Made by a program: the position numbers and the translations under genes
In this document: piece after piece, positions 7,360 through 16,028 of the stretch
Numbering within the stretch: position 1 is the stretch's first letter
Layout of the letters: each line of letters begins with the position of its first letter
Notes under the pieces: generated by a model
Told to the model about the DNA's origin: nothing
Databases searched by the model: none
What the model saw: only the letters and a program-made list of their open reading frames with translations
DNA from: an uncultured Methanobrevibacter sp.
Lineage (GTDB): Archaea > Methanobacteriota > Methanobacteria > Methanobacteriales > Methanobacteriaceae
Reading direction: 5' to 3'
NCBI RefSeq assembly: GCF_946408925.1
Contig: NZ_CAMJUE010000007.1
Coordinates: 1-56,453, forward strand
Length of the DNA stretch: 56,453 nt

Positions 7360-8802
7360 ATGGAGCTAAATAAAACAACATTGTTTAAATTTGTTAGGCA
7401 ATATTATCCATTTATAGTATTTTTCATTTTAATGCTGATTCTCCATGTCTTTATGGGATTTTTAGGGGACGACATTAGATTTTCAAAAGTTTTATCTAAC
7501 TATACAGTTCTCGACTATGCGCATATGAGATATTATGAATGGTCAAGCAGGATGATAATTGAAAGTGTATTGATTTCAATTTCACATGTTAACATGATTG
7601 TGTGGAAAATATTGGATTTGATTATCTACACTTTTGGAGTATATTTGGTTGTTAAAGTTATTAACAGGGATAATAATAAATTTCTTAATTTGTTGGGAGT
7701 ATTGTTATTTTTAATGTATCCGTTCCATGAAATGGCTTCAGCAGGATGGATTTCAACAACAGTATTTTATTCATGGTGTTTTATTTTTGGTCTAATTTCA
7801 TTTATTCCAATTATTAATGAGATTTATAATAAAACCACCGATAAATTAGTGTATGTCGTATCATTTTTATGTCTTGTATATGCGGTAAATCAGGAACAAA
7901 GCTGTGCGTTAATTTTCGGTTTCAATTTCCTTTATTTGATTTACTGTCTTATTAAAAAACAGAAAATCAATAAATTCAATTTATTGGCAATTGTTGTATC
8001 TGTTGCTTCATTGATTTTTATTTTCACATGTCCGGGTAATGAAGTGAGGGTTTTGGCCGAAACCGCTCATTGGTATCCTGAATTTGCAAGCTTCGGATTA
8101 TGGCAAAAATTATATTTGGGACTGGTTCCTACATTCGGATTGATGTTTGAAGAAAAAATCATTTTCCCATTATTTTATGTAATACTGTGTGTTTGCGCAT
8201 CTTTTAAAACCAATAATAAATATCTTAAATACTTTTTATACTTAAATATAGTATTCATTGCAATTTTGGCAGTATTCAAAACATGCATGGACATTGCACA
8301 ATTGCAAAATTCCCTTGGAGCTATGGGATCCATGTCTAAGTTATTGAATATTCCGATAGTTTCAAATATTTTAGGTATTTTCAAGTCATTTGTGGGATTG
8401 TTCCCTGGTTTGGAAAACACTATGGGCTTACTTACATATGAGGGAATTCCGGGCTCAATAAACATATTCACTGTTCTATTATGTCTCTATCTGGTTTTAA
8501 GTTCTTCAATATTCTTGTTTAAAGTCTACGGTAAAAATTATTTATTGCCTGTATTTTTATTCATTGGAGGATTCCTAAGCAGACTGATGATGGGTTTCAC
8601 ACCAACAGTATTTGCATCCGGATATAGGGCCATGTTTTTCTTCTATGCCATTTTAATAATGTTAATTTTAATGCTGATTAAAAACTTATTGGATGATGGC
8701 AGAATCAACGACAAATGGCAATCTATAATTAAAAAGGTATTTATGGTATTGGCAATACTTAACTTCCTTTTTGTGTTCGTTATTGTGTTTGTGATGTATT
8801 AG
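7360..8802 (+). CDS. Multipass GT-C-like membrane protein (DUF6056-like)
   Basis: A 480-residue protein with about 12 hydrophobic helices. After the first helix it has a short extracytoplasmic loop with FLGDDIRFSK. A DD/DE pair there is the usual place for catalytic acids in GT-C glycosyltransferases that use polyprenyl-phosphate sugars. It resembles the DUF6056 group. Following GtrB- and GtrA-like genes, it occupies the slot of the serotype-specific transferase in Gtr modules. The inference is that it moves a sugar from the lipid carrier to a surface polymer. The specific acceptor is unknown. Confidence 0.6.
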   Translation: MELNKTTLFKFVRQYYPFIVFFILMLILHVFMGFLGDDIRFSKVLSNYTVLDYAHMRYYEWSSRMIIESVLISISHVNMIVWKILDLIIYTFGVYLVVKVINRDNNKFLNLLGVLLFLMYPFHEMASAGWISTTVFYSWCFIFGLISFIPIINEIYNKTTDKLVYVVSFLCLVYAVNQEQSCALIFGFNFLYLIYCLIKKQKINKFNLLAIVVSVASLIFIFTCPGNEVRVLAETAHWYPEFASFGLWQKLYLGLVPTFGLMFEEKIIFPLFYVILCVCASFKTNNKYLKYFLYLNIVFIAILAVFKTCMDIAQLQNSLGAMGSMSKLLNIPIVSNILGIFKSFVGLFPGLENTMGLLTYEGIPGSINIFTVLLCLYLVLSSSIFLFKVYGKNYLLPVFLFIGGFLSRLMMGFTPTVFASGYRAMFFFYAILIMLILMLIKNLLDDGRINDKWQSIIKKVFMVLAILNFLFVFVIVFVMY

Positions 8803-8808
8803 TGTATT

Positions 8809-8876
8809 TAATCATTAGATTTGCAAGAATGTCTTGGTTAGGCGATTCAAGCATTCTTGCATTAAATCAATGATTA
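8809..8876. repeat. Two-tier inverted repeat between the GT operon and ftr
   Basis: The inner arms GCAAGAATG (8823-8831) and CATTCTTGC (8852-8860) are perfect. The outer arms TAATCATT (8809-8816) and AATGATTA (8869-8876) are also perfect and enclose them. The inner loop can extend with CTTG/CAAG. There is no T-run after it, so it is a weak terminator. It may be an operator or RNA structure about 107-175 bp upstream of ftr. Confidence 0.5.
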
Positions 8877-8982
8877 GATATCAATGTTAATAATTTAGTT
8901 AAATAGAAAACTTTATTTTTAGATATAATCATAAATTTAATTATCACAAAAAAATTTATTTTAAAAAAATTTTGGTGAAATT

Positions 8983-9867
8983 ATGGAAATTAATGGCGTA
9001 GAAATACAAGATACCTTTGCTGAAGGTTTTGGAATTAAAGTATCTAGAATTATTATTACCGCAGCTACTAAACATTTAGCTAAAATCGCTGCTACTGAAG
9101 CTACCGGATTTGCTACTTCAGTTATCGGATGTCCTGCAGAAGCAGGTATTGACCAATATGTTCCTCCAACTGAATCTCCAGACGGAAGACCAGGTTATGC
9201 AATCATGATCTGCCACATGTCCAAAAAAGCATTAGGCGGACAAATCATGGACAGAATCGGTCAATGTGTTTTAACCGCACCTACTGCAGCAGCATTCAAT
9301 GCTTTAGAAAGCGAAGAAGCATTCCCAACCGGAAAACAACTCAAATTCTTCGGTGACGGATATGAAACCGAAAAAGACGTAAACGGTAAAAAAATGCACG
9401 TAATCCCAATCATGTCAGGTGAATTCTTAGTAGAAGATGAAATGGGATGGAAAGACGGAGTAGCTGGTGGAAACTTCTTCATCATGGCTGACAGTCAAAT
9501 GGCTTCCATCGTTGCAGCTGAAGCTGCTGTTGATGCTATTCACGCTGTTGCTGGTGTAATCACTCCTTTCTCAGGTGGTATGGTTGCTTCCGGTTCCAAA
9601 ACTGGTTCCAAATACTCCTTCATGAGCGCATCCACCAACGAAAAAGAATGTGTAACATTAAAAGACCAAGTAGAAACTGAATTACCAGAAAACGTATTCG
9701 GAAACATGGAAATCGTTATTGACGGTGTTGACGAAGAATCAGTTAAAGCTGCTATGAAAGCAGGTATCGAAGCTGCTTGTCAAGTGCCTGGTGTTATCGA
9801 AATCGGTGCGGGTAACTACGGCGGAAACTTAGGACCTTACCAAATCCACTTACAAGACTTATTCTAG
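8983..9867 (+). CDS. ftr: Formylmethanofuran:tetrahydromethanopterin formyltransferase
   Basis: Ftr catalyses the second step of CO2 reduction to methane, moving the formyl group from formylmethanofuran to tetrahydromethanopterin in the cytosol. The 294-residue protein is full length and begins with the recognisable [17 protein letters not shown], followed by the conserved [26 protein letters not shown] ribosome binding site lies 4 bp before the ATG. Codon use is noticeably biased towards C-ending codons such as AAC, ATC and TTC compared with neighbours, as expected for a highly expressed gene. It is monocistronic, with a terminator hairpin after the stop. Confidence 0.96.
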   Translation: MEINGVEIQDTFAEGFGIKVSRIIITAATKHLAKIAATEATGFATSVIGCPAEAGIDQYVPPTESPDGRPGYAIMICHMSKKALGGQIMDRIGQCVLTAPTAAAFNALESEEAFPTGKQLKFFGDGYETEKDVNGKKMHVIPIMSGEFLVEDEMGWKDGVAGGNFFIMADSQMASIVAAEAAVDAIHAVAGVITPFSGGMVASGSKTGSKYSFMSASTNEKECVTLKDQVETELPENVFGNMEIVIDGVDEESVKAAMKAGIEAACQVPGVIEIGAGNYGGNLGPYQIHLQDLF

Positions 9868-9902
9868 AGAAATTAAATTTCTCTACTCTTACTTTTTTTT
9901 TA
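9866..9902 (+). terminator. Terminator of ftr
   Basis: AGAGAAAT (9866-9873) pairs with ATTTCTCT (9877-9884) in a tight hairpin that overlaps the stop codon. A run of nine T residues follows at 9892-9900. Confidence 0.7.
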
Positions 9903-9940
9903 ATAGGTAAAGTTATATTAATCTACTGTCAATATATTTA

Positions 9941-11747
9941 ATGATGGTAAAATATAGGTTTAACACAAAATAATTTTCATTTCATTTTGTTTTTATTTTT
10001 AAGCATTGGATTTGCCTCTGCTTCGGATAATATCACTAACAATGCACCAATTGATGATATTGTCCTGTCAGATATGGAAATTATTGAAGATTGCTGTGAA
10101 GATGTGTCTCCTACAAACAAGTCTGAAAGGATTGTCACTGCAATTCAAACAAAAAATGTCAATTCATACTATAAAGAAAACACTGAGCTTGTCAGTTATC
10201 TAAAAGATGTTAATAATCGCCCAATTTCAAATAAAAAGGTTTCAATTTTCATAGGCAATGCCGTTTATGATAAGATAAGTGACAGTCATGGAAAAATTGT
10301 TTTAAAGCTTAATTTGAAGCCAAACACCTACAAGGCCATCATCAAATTTGATGGGGATGAAAATTACACTTCATCTGTTTCTGATGCTATTGTCAAAATA
10401 AAAAAATCAACTTTAACTGTAACTGCCAAAAATTATAAAACCTATTTTGAATCTGATTTATTTTTCAAGGCCAAAGTGACTAATAAAATTACCAAAAATC
10501 CGGTTAAAAATGTTAAAGTGGCATTTAAGGTATATTTGTCTCACAATAAATGCAAGCTATATTATTCAACCACTGATGCTAACGGCATTGCCAAGCTTAA
10601 GAAAAATTTGAAAGTGGGTGTGTACAAGGTGGTTACTCAAATCAGGAAAAATAAATATATCAATGCTAAAAAAACTAAATCAACTTTAACAATTAAAAAA
10701 ACTGCCGAGATGGGGTGCACATCACTATATGTGCAGGTAAGCAACCATGAGGCCGTTGCCGGATATAGAAGGGATGCGACAAATGCCAAAACACTGCATA
10801 TTGTAAAATATAAGTTAAACGGCATTCCTGCAGTAAAGCAATATAAGACAAAGAGTTATTTTTTCCATTATTTAACCGCAGCTAACGGTTGGATGGCAGG
10901 AACTGGCGGCAGGGATAATCCGACAATTAATCATGCAATTGAAAAGCTTGCAGGAAAAATGATTAAAAATGGTAAAATCAAAAAATCCTATTTAAGAAAA
11001 ATACAGGGTTATGAAAGACAGTTGGGTATTGGCCACTTTTCAATCAAGGCGCCCAACGGCAAATATGCTGTTGTATGGGGTAGCGGAATCATATATGGTA
11101 AACTGAAGCCCGGTGAGTACTTCAAGGCACCTAATGCAAGATCACTGTTCCACCATGGAAATTATAAGCATTTCAGCAAAAACCCCGCAAAAGCGGCAAT
11201 CAGGATTGCAGCATCTGATTCATTTGGAATCAACAGAAGGGATGCAACGGTATTTCATTGGAAAGCTGCAACTCATGAGGGAAAGACAACTGCTGAACTT
11301 AAAGCATATGCTGCAAATGACAATGGAAGAATGGCGGGTAGAAGCACAGGATATCTTAAGGATAATGTGATATTTATGGGAAAATTCATCTCAAAAAACA
11401 AGCTTCCTAAAACACCTTCAAAGCTGTTGCTGGGAGTTCACAACTTCAAAAGTATTGATAAGTTAATCAAAACACAAACAAAAGTTAAAGCACCAAAATT
11501 AACCAGAAATCTCAATGAATCAAAAACCTTTAATATAACTGTAATGGTCAAAAAAAGCAAAAAGGCAATTAAAAACCTTAAACTCAAGCTTAAAATCGGC
11601 AAAAAAACATACACGGTCAAAACCAATTCAAAAGGAATTGCCAAATTCGATACCAAATCATTGAATGCGGGCAATTATACGGTGGTAATATATTCGGCCA
11701 GTGACAAATACTTTGTCACAGCAAAAAGTACAATTAAAATCAATTGA
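9941..11747 (+). pseudogene. Secreted Ig-like protein with a probable Ntn-hydrolase (C45/penicillin-acyltransferase-like) domain; apparent +1 frameshift near the start
   Basis: The long frame (TTG 9987 to 11747, 586 residues) begins inside a signal peptide that lacks a basic n-region. An ATG-ATG at 9941/9944 reads MMVKYRFNTK and stops at 9971. Removing one A from AAAA (9967-9970) joins the frames into a normal signal peptide ending FASA-SD. The mature protein has two Ig-like domains (about 55-238). A central domain follows, beginning GCTSLYVQ with Cys244 and then GYRRDATNA. It resembles the Gly-Cys autocleavage site and N-terminal region of isopenicillin-N acyltransferases. The C-terminal Ig-like domain is Lys-rich (about 505-586) and contains KTNSKGIAK. 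The substrate is unknown. If the frameshift is a sequence error, or if TTG 9987 is used, the gene is intact. Confidence 0.6.
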
Positions 11748-11753
11748 TTGTAC

Positions 11754-12884
11754 TTATTCAATTTCTTTTTTTGTAATTTCAGCGATTTCCTTATTTGTTA
11801 GGTTAACTCCTATGATTTCCTCTATCTCTTCAAGGTCTTTCAGTAACCTGTTAAAAGTGGAATTGTCAGGACCTGATATAAGATGGGAATGGGTATTGTT
11901 AACATTCTTGTAGAGGTTTTCCAAAGCTTGCTTTTGATCGTCATGTGTGCTTAGGTAATTTACATATTTCTGACCGTCTGAGAGGTTCATTGTTTTTATC
12001 TGGCGGGTAAGTGGAGTTTCGATTCCTGGAAGATGGTATTCAATGTTTTCAAGTGTGCATCCATATTTGGCTATGAGTTTAAATTCATCATATATTTTAT
12101 CCACCCGGTGTTTGACTGTCACCTTTAAAAGATGAGGTTTTGCAGATTCATAGTACAGGCCTTCTCCGCCAATAATTTCTGGAGACACAATCTTGTTTGC
12201 CCCCGCTTTTCTAAGTCTTTTGACATTTTCAAGTTTACTTGCCCTTGTCACAATCCATGCATCGGGATTGGTTTCACGTATTGTCATTACTATAAACAGG
12301 TTGTTGACATCATCTCCGGTACATATGATGACGCTCCTGCATTTTTCACCGGCCAATTTGGCAACAAGGTCATCTTCAATTGCATCATCATTTATCACCA
12401 CTACATTTTCACATTCTTCAATTGATTCACAGGTTTCCTTGTCCTTATCAATCACAATCACATTCTGGTTTCTTTGTGTCAGCTCATCAAAAACCACTTT
12501 TCCAACTCTTCCATAACCGCAGATGATATAATAATCTTCCATCACTTCAATCGCTTTCAATTTCCTCGCCCCCTTTGAATATTCTGTCATTTTTTCCTGT
12601 ACATTTGTTAAAATAATATTGAATACATATGCAAGCAGTGCAACTCCTCCAAGAGCCAGAGTTGTAGCAAAAATCTTTTGTATTCCGGTAGTTGGAATAT
12701 AGTCTCCGTATCCTACAGTTGCCATGGTGATAACGGAATAATAAATGGCATCAATCAGATTTAAATGCATTATAAAAATAGAGCCGATAATTCCGTAAAT
12801 GAAAAGTATTATGATAAGGATTAGGCCACTGCTGATGTATTTTGCAGGTAATTTTGTTAAGATTTTAAATGTTATTTTTCGCAT
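11754..12884 (-). CDS. MthK-like potassium channel (2TM pore plus RCK)
   Basis: A 376-residue channel. It has a first helix at about 18-40, a pore loop with filter TVGYGD at 56-61 and a second helix at about 72-93. An RCK_N domain follows with GYGRVG at 123-128, the acidic position in VIVIDKD, and then an RCK_C domain. The layout matches ligand-gated archaeal K+ channels such as MthK. A tail of about 70 residues after RCK_C is not usual in MthK. It ends 6 bp from the convergent Ig-like gene. No clear ribosome binding site precedes the ATG. Confidence 0.88.
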   Translation of the reverse strand: MRKITFKILTKLPAKYISSGLILIIILFIYGIIGSIFIMHLNLIDAIYYSVITMATVGYGDYIPTTGIQKIFATTLALGGVALLAYVFNIILTNVQEKMTEYSKGARKLKAIEVMEDYYIICGYGRVGKVVFDELTQRNQNVIVIDKDKETCESIEECENVVVINDDAIEDDLVAKLAGEKCRSVIICTGDDVNNLFIVMTIRETNPDAWIVTRASKLENVKRLRKAGANKIVSPEIIGGEGLYYESAKPHLLKVTVKHRVDKIYDEFKLIAKYGCTLENIEYHLPGIETPLTRQIKTMNLSDGQKYVNYLSTHDDQKQALENLYKNVNNTHSHLISGPDNSTFNRLLKDLEEIEEIIGVNLTNKEIAEITKKEIE

Positions 12885-12955
12885 ATGATTTTTCCCAAAT
12901 TTAAGATAATTATATTTATGTCGGGTGCTTATATTTTAATTTATAAGGTGATTTT

Positions 12956-14497
12956 TTGAAACCGATAGATATGATGGTTACTGACTATAATTGTGAATAT
13001 TTGGGATTATCAAGACTATGCTTAATGGAATCTGCCGGAAAATCTCTTGCAGAGGAAGTTGGTAAAATTGCAGTTTACACTTTTGCAAAACCGGTCAAGG
13101 TTGTGATTTTCACAGGCTCCGGCGGAAATGGGGGTGACGGTTTTGTTGCAGCAAGGTATCTTTTAAACCGTGGATATGACGTTGACATCTACATGTTAAA
13201 AGACAATATCCATTCAGCTGAGGCAAAAACCAATTTTGAAATCTTAAAAAATATGAAACCACGTCTGTCACGTTTAAAAATTTATAATCTAAAAACATTG
13301 GATGATATCAACAATTGCGAAGTGGCCAAAAGCAGCGATTCGGAGTTTGTTATAGTTGACGGACTTTTGGGAACAGGCATTCGGGGAAAACTTCAAACAA
13401 ACATTAAAAGGGCAATTGAAATTATAAACCAGTCAAAAGGTGTTACAATCAGCGTTGATGTGCCTTCAGGAATGGATCCTCTGACTGGTGATGTATGTGA
13501 CTTGGCGGTAGTTCCGGATTATACAATCAGTTTTCACAAGATTAAAACCGGTGTAAGGGATGCTGAAGAGGAAGTTGTCGGCGGACTTGTGACTGCAGAC
13601 ATTGGAATTCCATTTGAAGCGGAATATTATGTTAATTATGGTGACTTTTTAAGGCTAAAAAACAGGGATTTGAAATCACATAAGGGAAACAACGGCCGTT
13701 TGCTAATTGTAGGTGGAAGTAAGGACTACTCCGGTGCTCCGGCAATTGCAGGAATGGCTGCAATTGGGGCAGGTTGTGATCTGGTTTATGTTGCAAGCCC
13801 TGAAAAATCTGCCGAGGCCATAAAATCAACTTCTCCCGATTTAATCGTCAAATCACTTGAGGGGGATAAGCTGTCACTGTCCCATTTGGATGATATTGTG
13901 AACATTGCAGACAATGTGGATGCCGTACTTATTGGTCCGGGTTCGGGAATTGATGAAGATACTTCAAAACTATTCAATGTTCTTGTTTCAAAAATCAAAA
14001 AACCAATCGTATTGGATGCGGATGCTTTAAAGCAGGTTGACATGTCACTAATTAAAAACCGTGAGGACATCATATTGACTCCGCATATCTTTGAGTTTAA
14101 AACATTCTTTAAGGTCAATGGCAATTTAAAATTGGATATTGACTCATATGACTTTGCAAAGGTTGATGAAAACATTACTGAGTTTCACCAAATCACAAGA
14201 CAAATCAAAGGCACTGTCATTGTTAAGGGACAATATGATCTGGTTTTACAGGCAACCAAATTCAGAATAAACAAATCGGGCAATCCCGGAATGACTGTGG
14301 GCGGAACAGGTGATGCACTTGCAGGAATCTGTGCAGGTTTACTGTCACAGGAATTAGGTACATTTGATGCGGCATGCCTTGGAGTATTCATCAACGGCCT
14401 TGCAGGTGATGAGGCATATGAAGTTAAGGGAAACGGATTTTCAGCAACAGACTTGGTGTCCTATATAGGAAATGTGATTAAAAATGGATTATGTTAA
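12956..14497 (+). CDS. nnr: Bifunctional NAD(P)H-hydrate epimerase / ADP-dependent dehydratase
   Basis: This enzyme repairs hydrated NAD(P)H in the cytosol. Residues 1 to about 215 are the YjeF_N epimerase (GSGGNGGDGFVAARYL, DGLLGTGIRGK, SVDVPSGMD). Residues from about 230 to 513 form the ribokinase-fold dehydratase (GSKDYSGAPAIAGM, PGSGI, LDADAL, and GMTVGGTGDALAGICA near the active site). The start is TTG, supported by AAGGTGAT 6 bp upstream and by the family's N-terminal length. Its end overlaps sfsA by 14 bp, so the two are co-transcribed. Confidence 0.92.
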   Translation: MKPIDMMVTDYNCEYLGLSRLCLMESAGKSLAEEVGKIAVYTFAKPVKVVIFTGSGGNGGDGFVAARYLLNRGYDVDIYMLKDNIHSAEAKTNFEILKNMKPRLSRLKIYNLKTLDDINNCEVAKSSDSEFVIVDGLLGTGIRGKLQTNIKRAIEIINQSKGVTISVDVPSGMDPLTGDVCDLAVVPDYTISFHKIKTGVRDAEEEVVGGLVTADIGIPFEAEYYVNYGDFLRLKNRDLKSHKGNNGRLLIVGGSKDYSGAPAIAGMAAIGAGCDLVYVASPEKSAEAIKSTSPDLIVKSLEGDKLSLSHLDDIVNIADNVDAVLIGPGSGIDEDTSKLFNVLVSKIKKPIVLDADALKQVDMSLIKNREDIILTPHIFEFKTFFKVNGNLKLDIDSYDFAKVDENITEFHQITRQIKGTVIVKGQYDLVLQATKFRINKSGNPGMTVGGTGDALAGICAGLLSQELGTFDAACLGVFINGLAGDEAYEVKGNGFSATDLVSYIGNVIKNGLC

Positions 14498-15197
14498 GGG
14501 AATTTTCAAAGCAAGGCCGAACAGATTCATAGCAGAAGTTGAAGTTGAAGGAAACCTTGAAATAGCTCATGTGCCAAATACTGGCAGGTGCCGTGAGCTT
14601 TTGGTTGATGATGCTGTTGTTTGGCTTAAACCCTCAGACAATCCCAACAGAAAGACCCGGTTTTCGCTTCACTTTGTAGAAAACAAAGGGGTGCTAGTTT
14701 CATTATACTCACAGCAAGCCAACAGTATTGTATATGATGCAATTGTAGATGGTAAAATAAAGGAACTTTCAGGCTATTCTATTCATCAAAGGGAAAAGAG
14801 CATTGACAACTCAAGAATAGATATATACTTGGCTAATGAAAATGAAGAATGTTATGTTGAAGTAAAGGGTGTGACATTGATAGTTGACGGGGAAGCACGA
14901 TTTCCCGACGCTCCAACCGAACGTGGAGCAAAACACCTGAAAGAGTTGATAAAACTTAAAAAAGAAGGTATAAGATGCTGTGTGTTCTTTTTGATACAGC
15001 ATCCAGCTGGCAAATTCTTCAGGCCAAACTGGGAAAATGACTCCAATTTCAGCCAGACACTAAATGATGCATATGATGCAGGTGTTGAAATACTTGTCTA
15101 CAGGTGCGACAACCGTCTGGAAGGAATTGAACTTATTCCCGAGTCACTCGACTTTGATTTGGGAAAAAGTCTCGCCGATGGCCTCATTGATAACTAA
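14484..15197 (+). CDS. sfsA: SfsA family sugar-fermentation-stimulation / nuclease protein
   Basis: A 237-residue SfsA protein with the expected N-terminal OB-like region (ARPNRFIAEVEVEG, HVPNTGRCRELL). The nuclease-like core includes EVKGVTL and FPDAPTERGAKHL, then VFFLIQHP. Bacterial homologues bind DNA or act as nucleases; the archaeal role is not settled. It overlaps nnr by 14 bp upstream. Its last 54 bp overlap the convergent sirtuin gene, so both reading frames use the same DNA there. Confidence 0.9.
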   Translation: MDYVKGIFKARPNRFIAEVEVEGNLEIAHVPNTGRCRELLVDDAVVWLKPSDNPNRKTRFSLHFVENKGVLVSLYSQQANSIVYDAIVDGKIKELSGYSIHQREKSIDNSRIDIYLANENEECYVEVKGVTLIVDGEARFPDAPTERGAKHLKELIKLKKEGIRCCVFFLIQHPAGKFFRPNWENDSNFSQTLNDAYDAGVEILVYRCDNRLEGIELIPESLDFDLGKSLADGLIDN

Positions 15198-15872
15198 ACT
15201 TGCAACGTCATCATAGGGAGTCTCACTTTTGTTAATCAACACCATATTCTTACCATTGAAATAATTGACCAGGCCTGCAGCTGGATAAACCACAAGGGAT
15301 GTTCCGCCGATAATCAGTGTCTCAGCATTGGAAATGTAGTCAATTGCAAAGCTCAAAACCGCATTGTTTAAAGGCTCTTCATACAGTACAACATCGGGCT
15401 TGACTATTCCTCCACATTCACACCGTGGAATGCCTTCACTTTCCAAAATATAATCAAGTGAATACTCTTTATTGCAGATTTGACAGTAATTTCTGTGAAT
15501 GCTTCCGTGAAGTTCAAGAACTTCCCTGCTTCCTGCCTTCTGATGCAGTCCGTCAATGTTCTGGGTAATGACTGCCTTTAATTTTCCGGCATTTTCAAGT
15601 TCTGCCAGTTTCAAATGTGCCGGATTGGGTTTAGCATCGCTAAAGACAAGTGTGTCCCTGTAATACTCGAAAAATTCCTCAGTATGGTCCAGATAATAGG
15701 AATGTGAAATCAGATTTTCAGGAGTGTCCCCATATTTTTCAAGACTCTTGAAAATTCCGCTTTCGGATCTGAAATCAGGTATTCCACTTTCGGTTGAAAC
15801 TCCGGCTCCTCCAAAAAACACTATGTTGTCTGATGTGTCAATGATTTCCTGCAATTGTTGAATTTTAGACAT
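15144..15872 (-). CDS. cobB: Sir2-family NAD-dependent protein deacylase
   Basis: A sirtuin of 242 residues, the usual bacterial/archaeal size. The NAD-binding motif GAGVSTESGIPDFRS is at 22-36 and TQNIDG at 103-108. The catalytic His122 is in LHGS. The zinc ligands are C130-x2-C133 and C151-x-C153. In archaea, members deacetylate chromatin proteins such as Alba; other acyl-lysines are possible. The 3' end overlaps sfsA by 54 bp. It is divergent from the unknown gene at 16029, with 156 bp between. Confidence 0.92.
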   Translation of the reverse strand: MSKIQQLQEIIDTSDNIVFFGGAGVSTESGIPDFRSESGIFKSLEKYGDTPENLISHSYYLDHTEEFFEYYRDTLVFSDAKPNPAHLKLAELENAGKLKAVITQNIDGLHQKAGSREVLELHGSIHRNYCQICNKEYSLDYILESEGIPRCECGGIVKPDVVLYEEPLNNAVLSFAIDYISNAETLIIGGTSLVVYPAAGLVNYFNGKNMVLINKSETPYDDVASLVINEAIGETFSQIKVE

Positions 15873-15950
15873 ATGGATACTATATTTTTACTAAATATTA
15901 ATTTTTTCCAAATTGTCTGATAGTTTAAAATTGCTCTTTTAGGTAAATAT

Positions 15951-16001
15951 TGCTTTATATTCGTTAAATTGCTATGAAAAATAACTAAATGCTTTATATT
16001 C
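15951..16001 (+). promoter_or_regulatory. Duplicated TATA-box segment upstream of the Rpn-like gene
   Basis: TGCTTTATATTC occurs twice, at 15951-15962 and 15990-16001. Each copy is followed by CTATGAAA or TATGAAA (15972 and 16002). Either copy could act as a TATA box for the gene starting at 16029. The second lies about 28 bp from the ATG and would leave almost no leader. Confidence 0.4.
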
Positions 16002-16028
16002 TATGAAATACAAAATATAATTGGGTCA

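Noticed and set aside
9987-11747. Bile salt hydrolase annotation for the central domain
   Set aside because: The Cys is internal after a signal peptide and Ig domains, and similarity is closer to the acyltransferase (C45) pattern. The substrate cannot be claimed.
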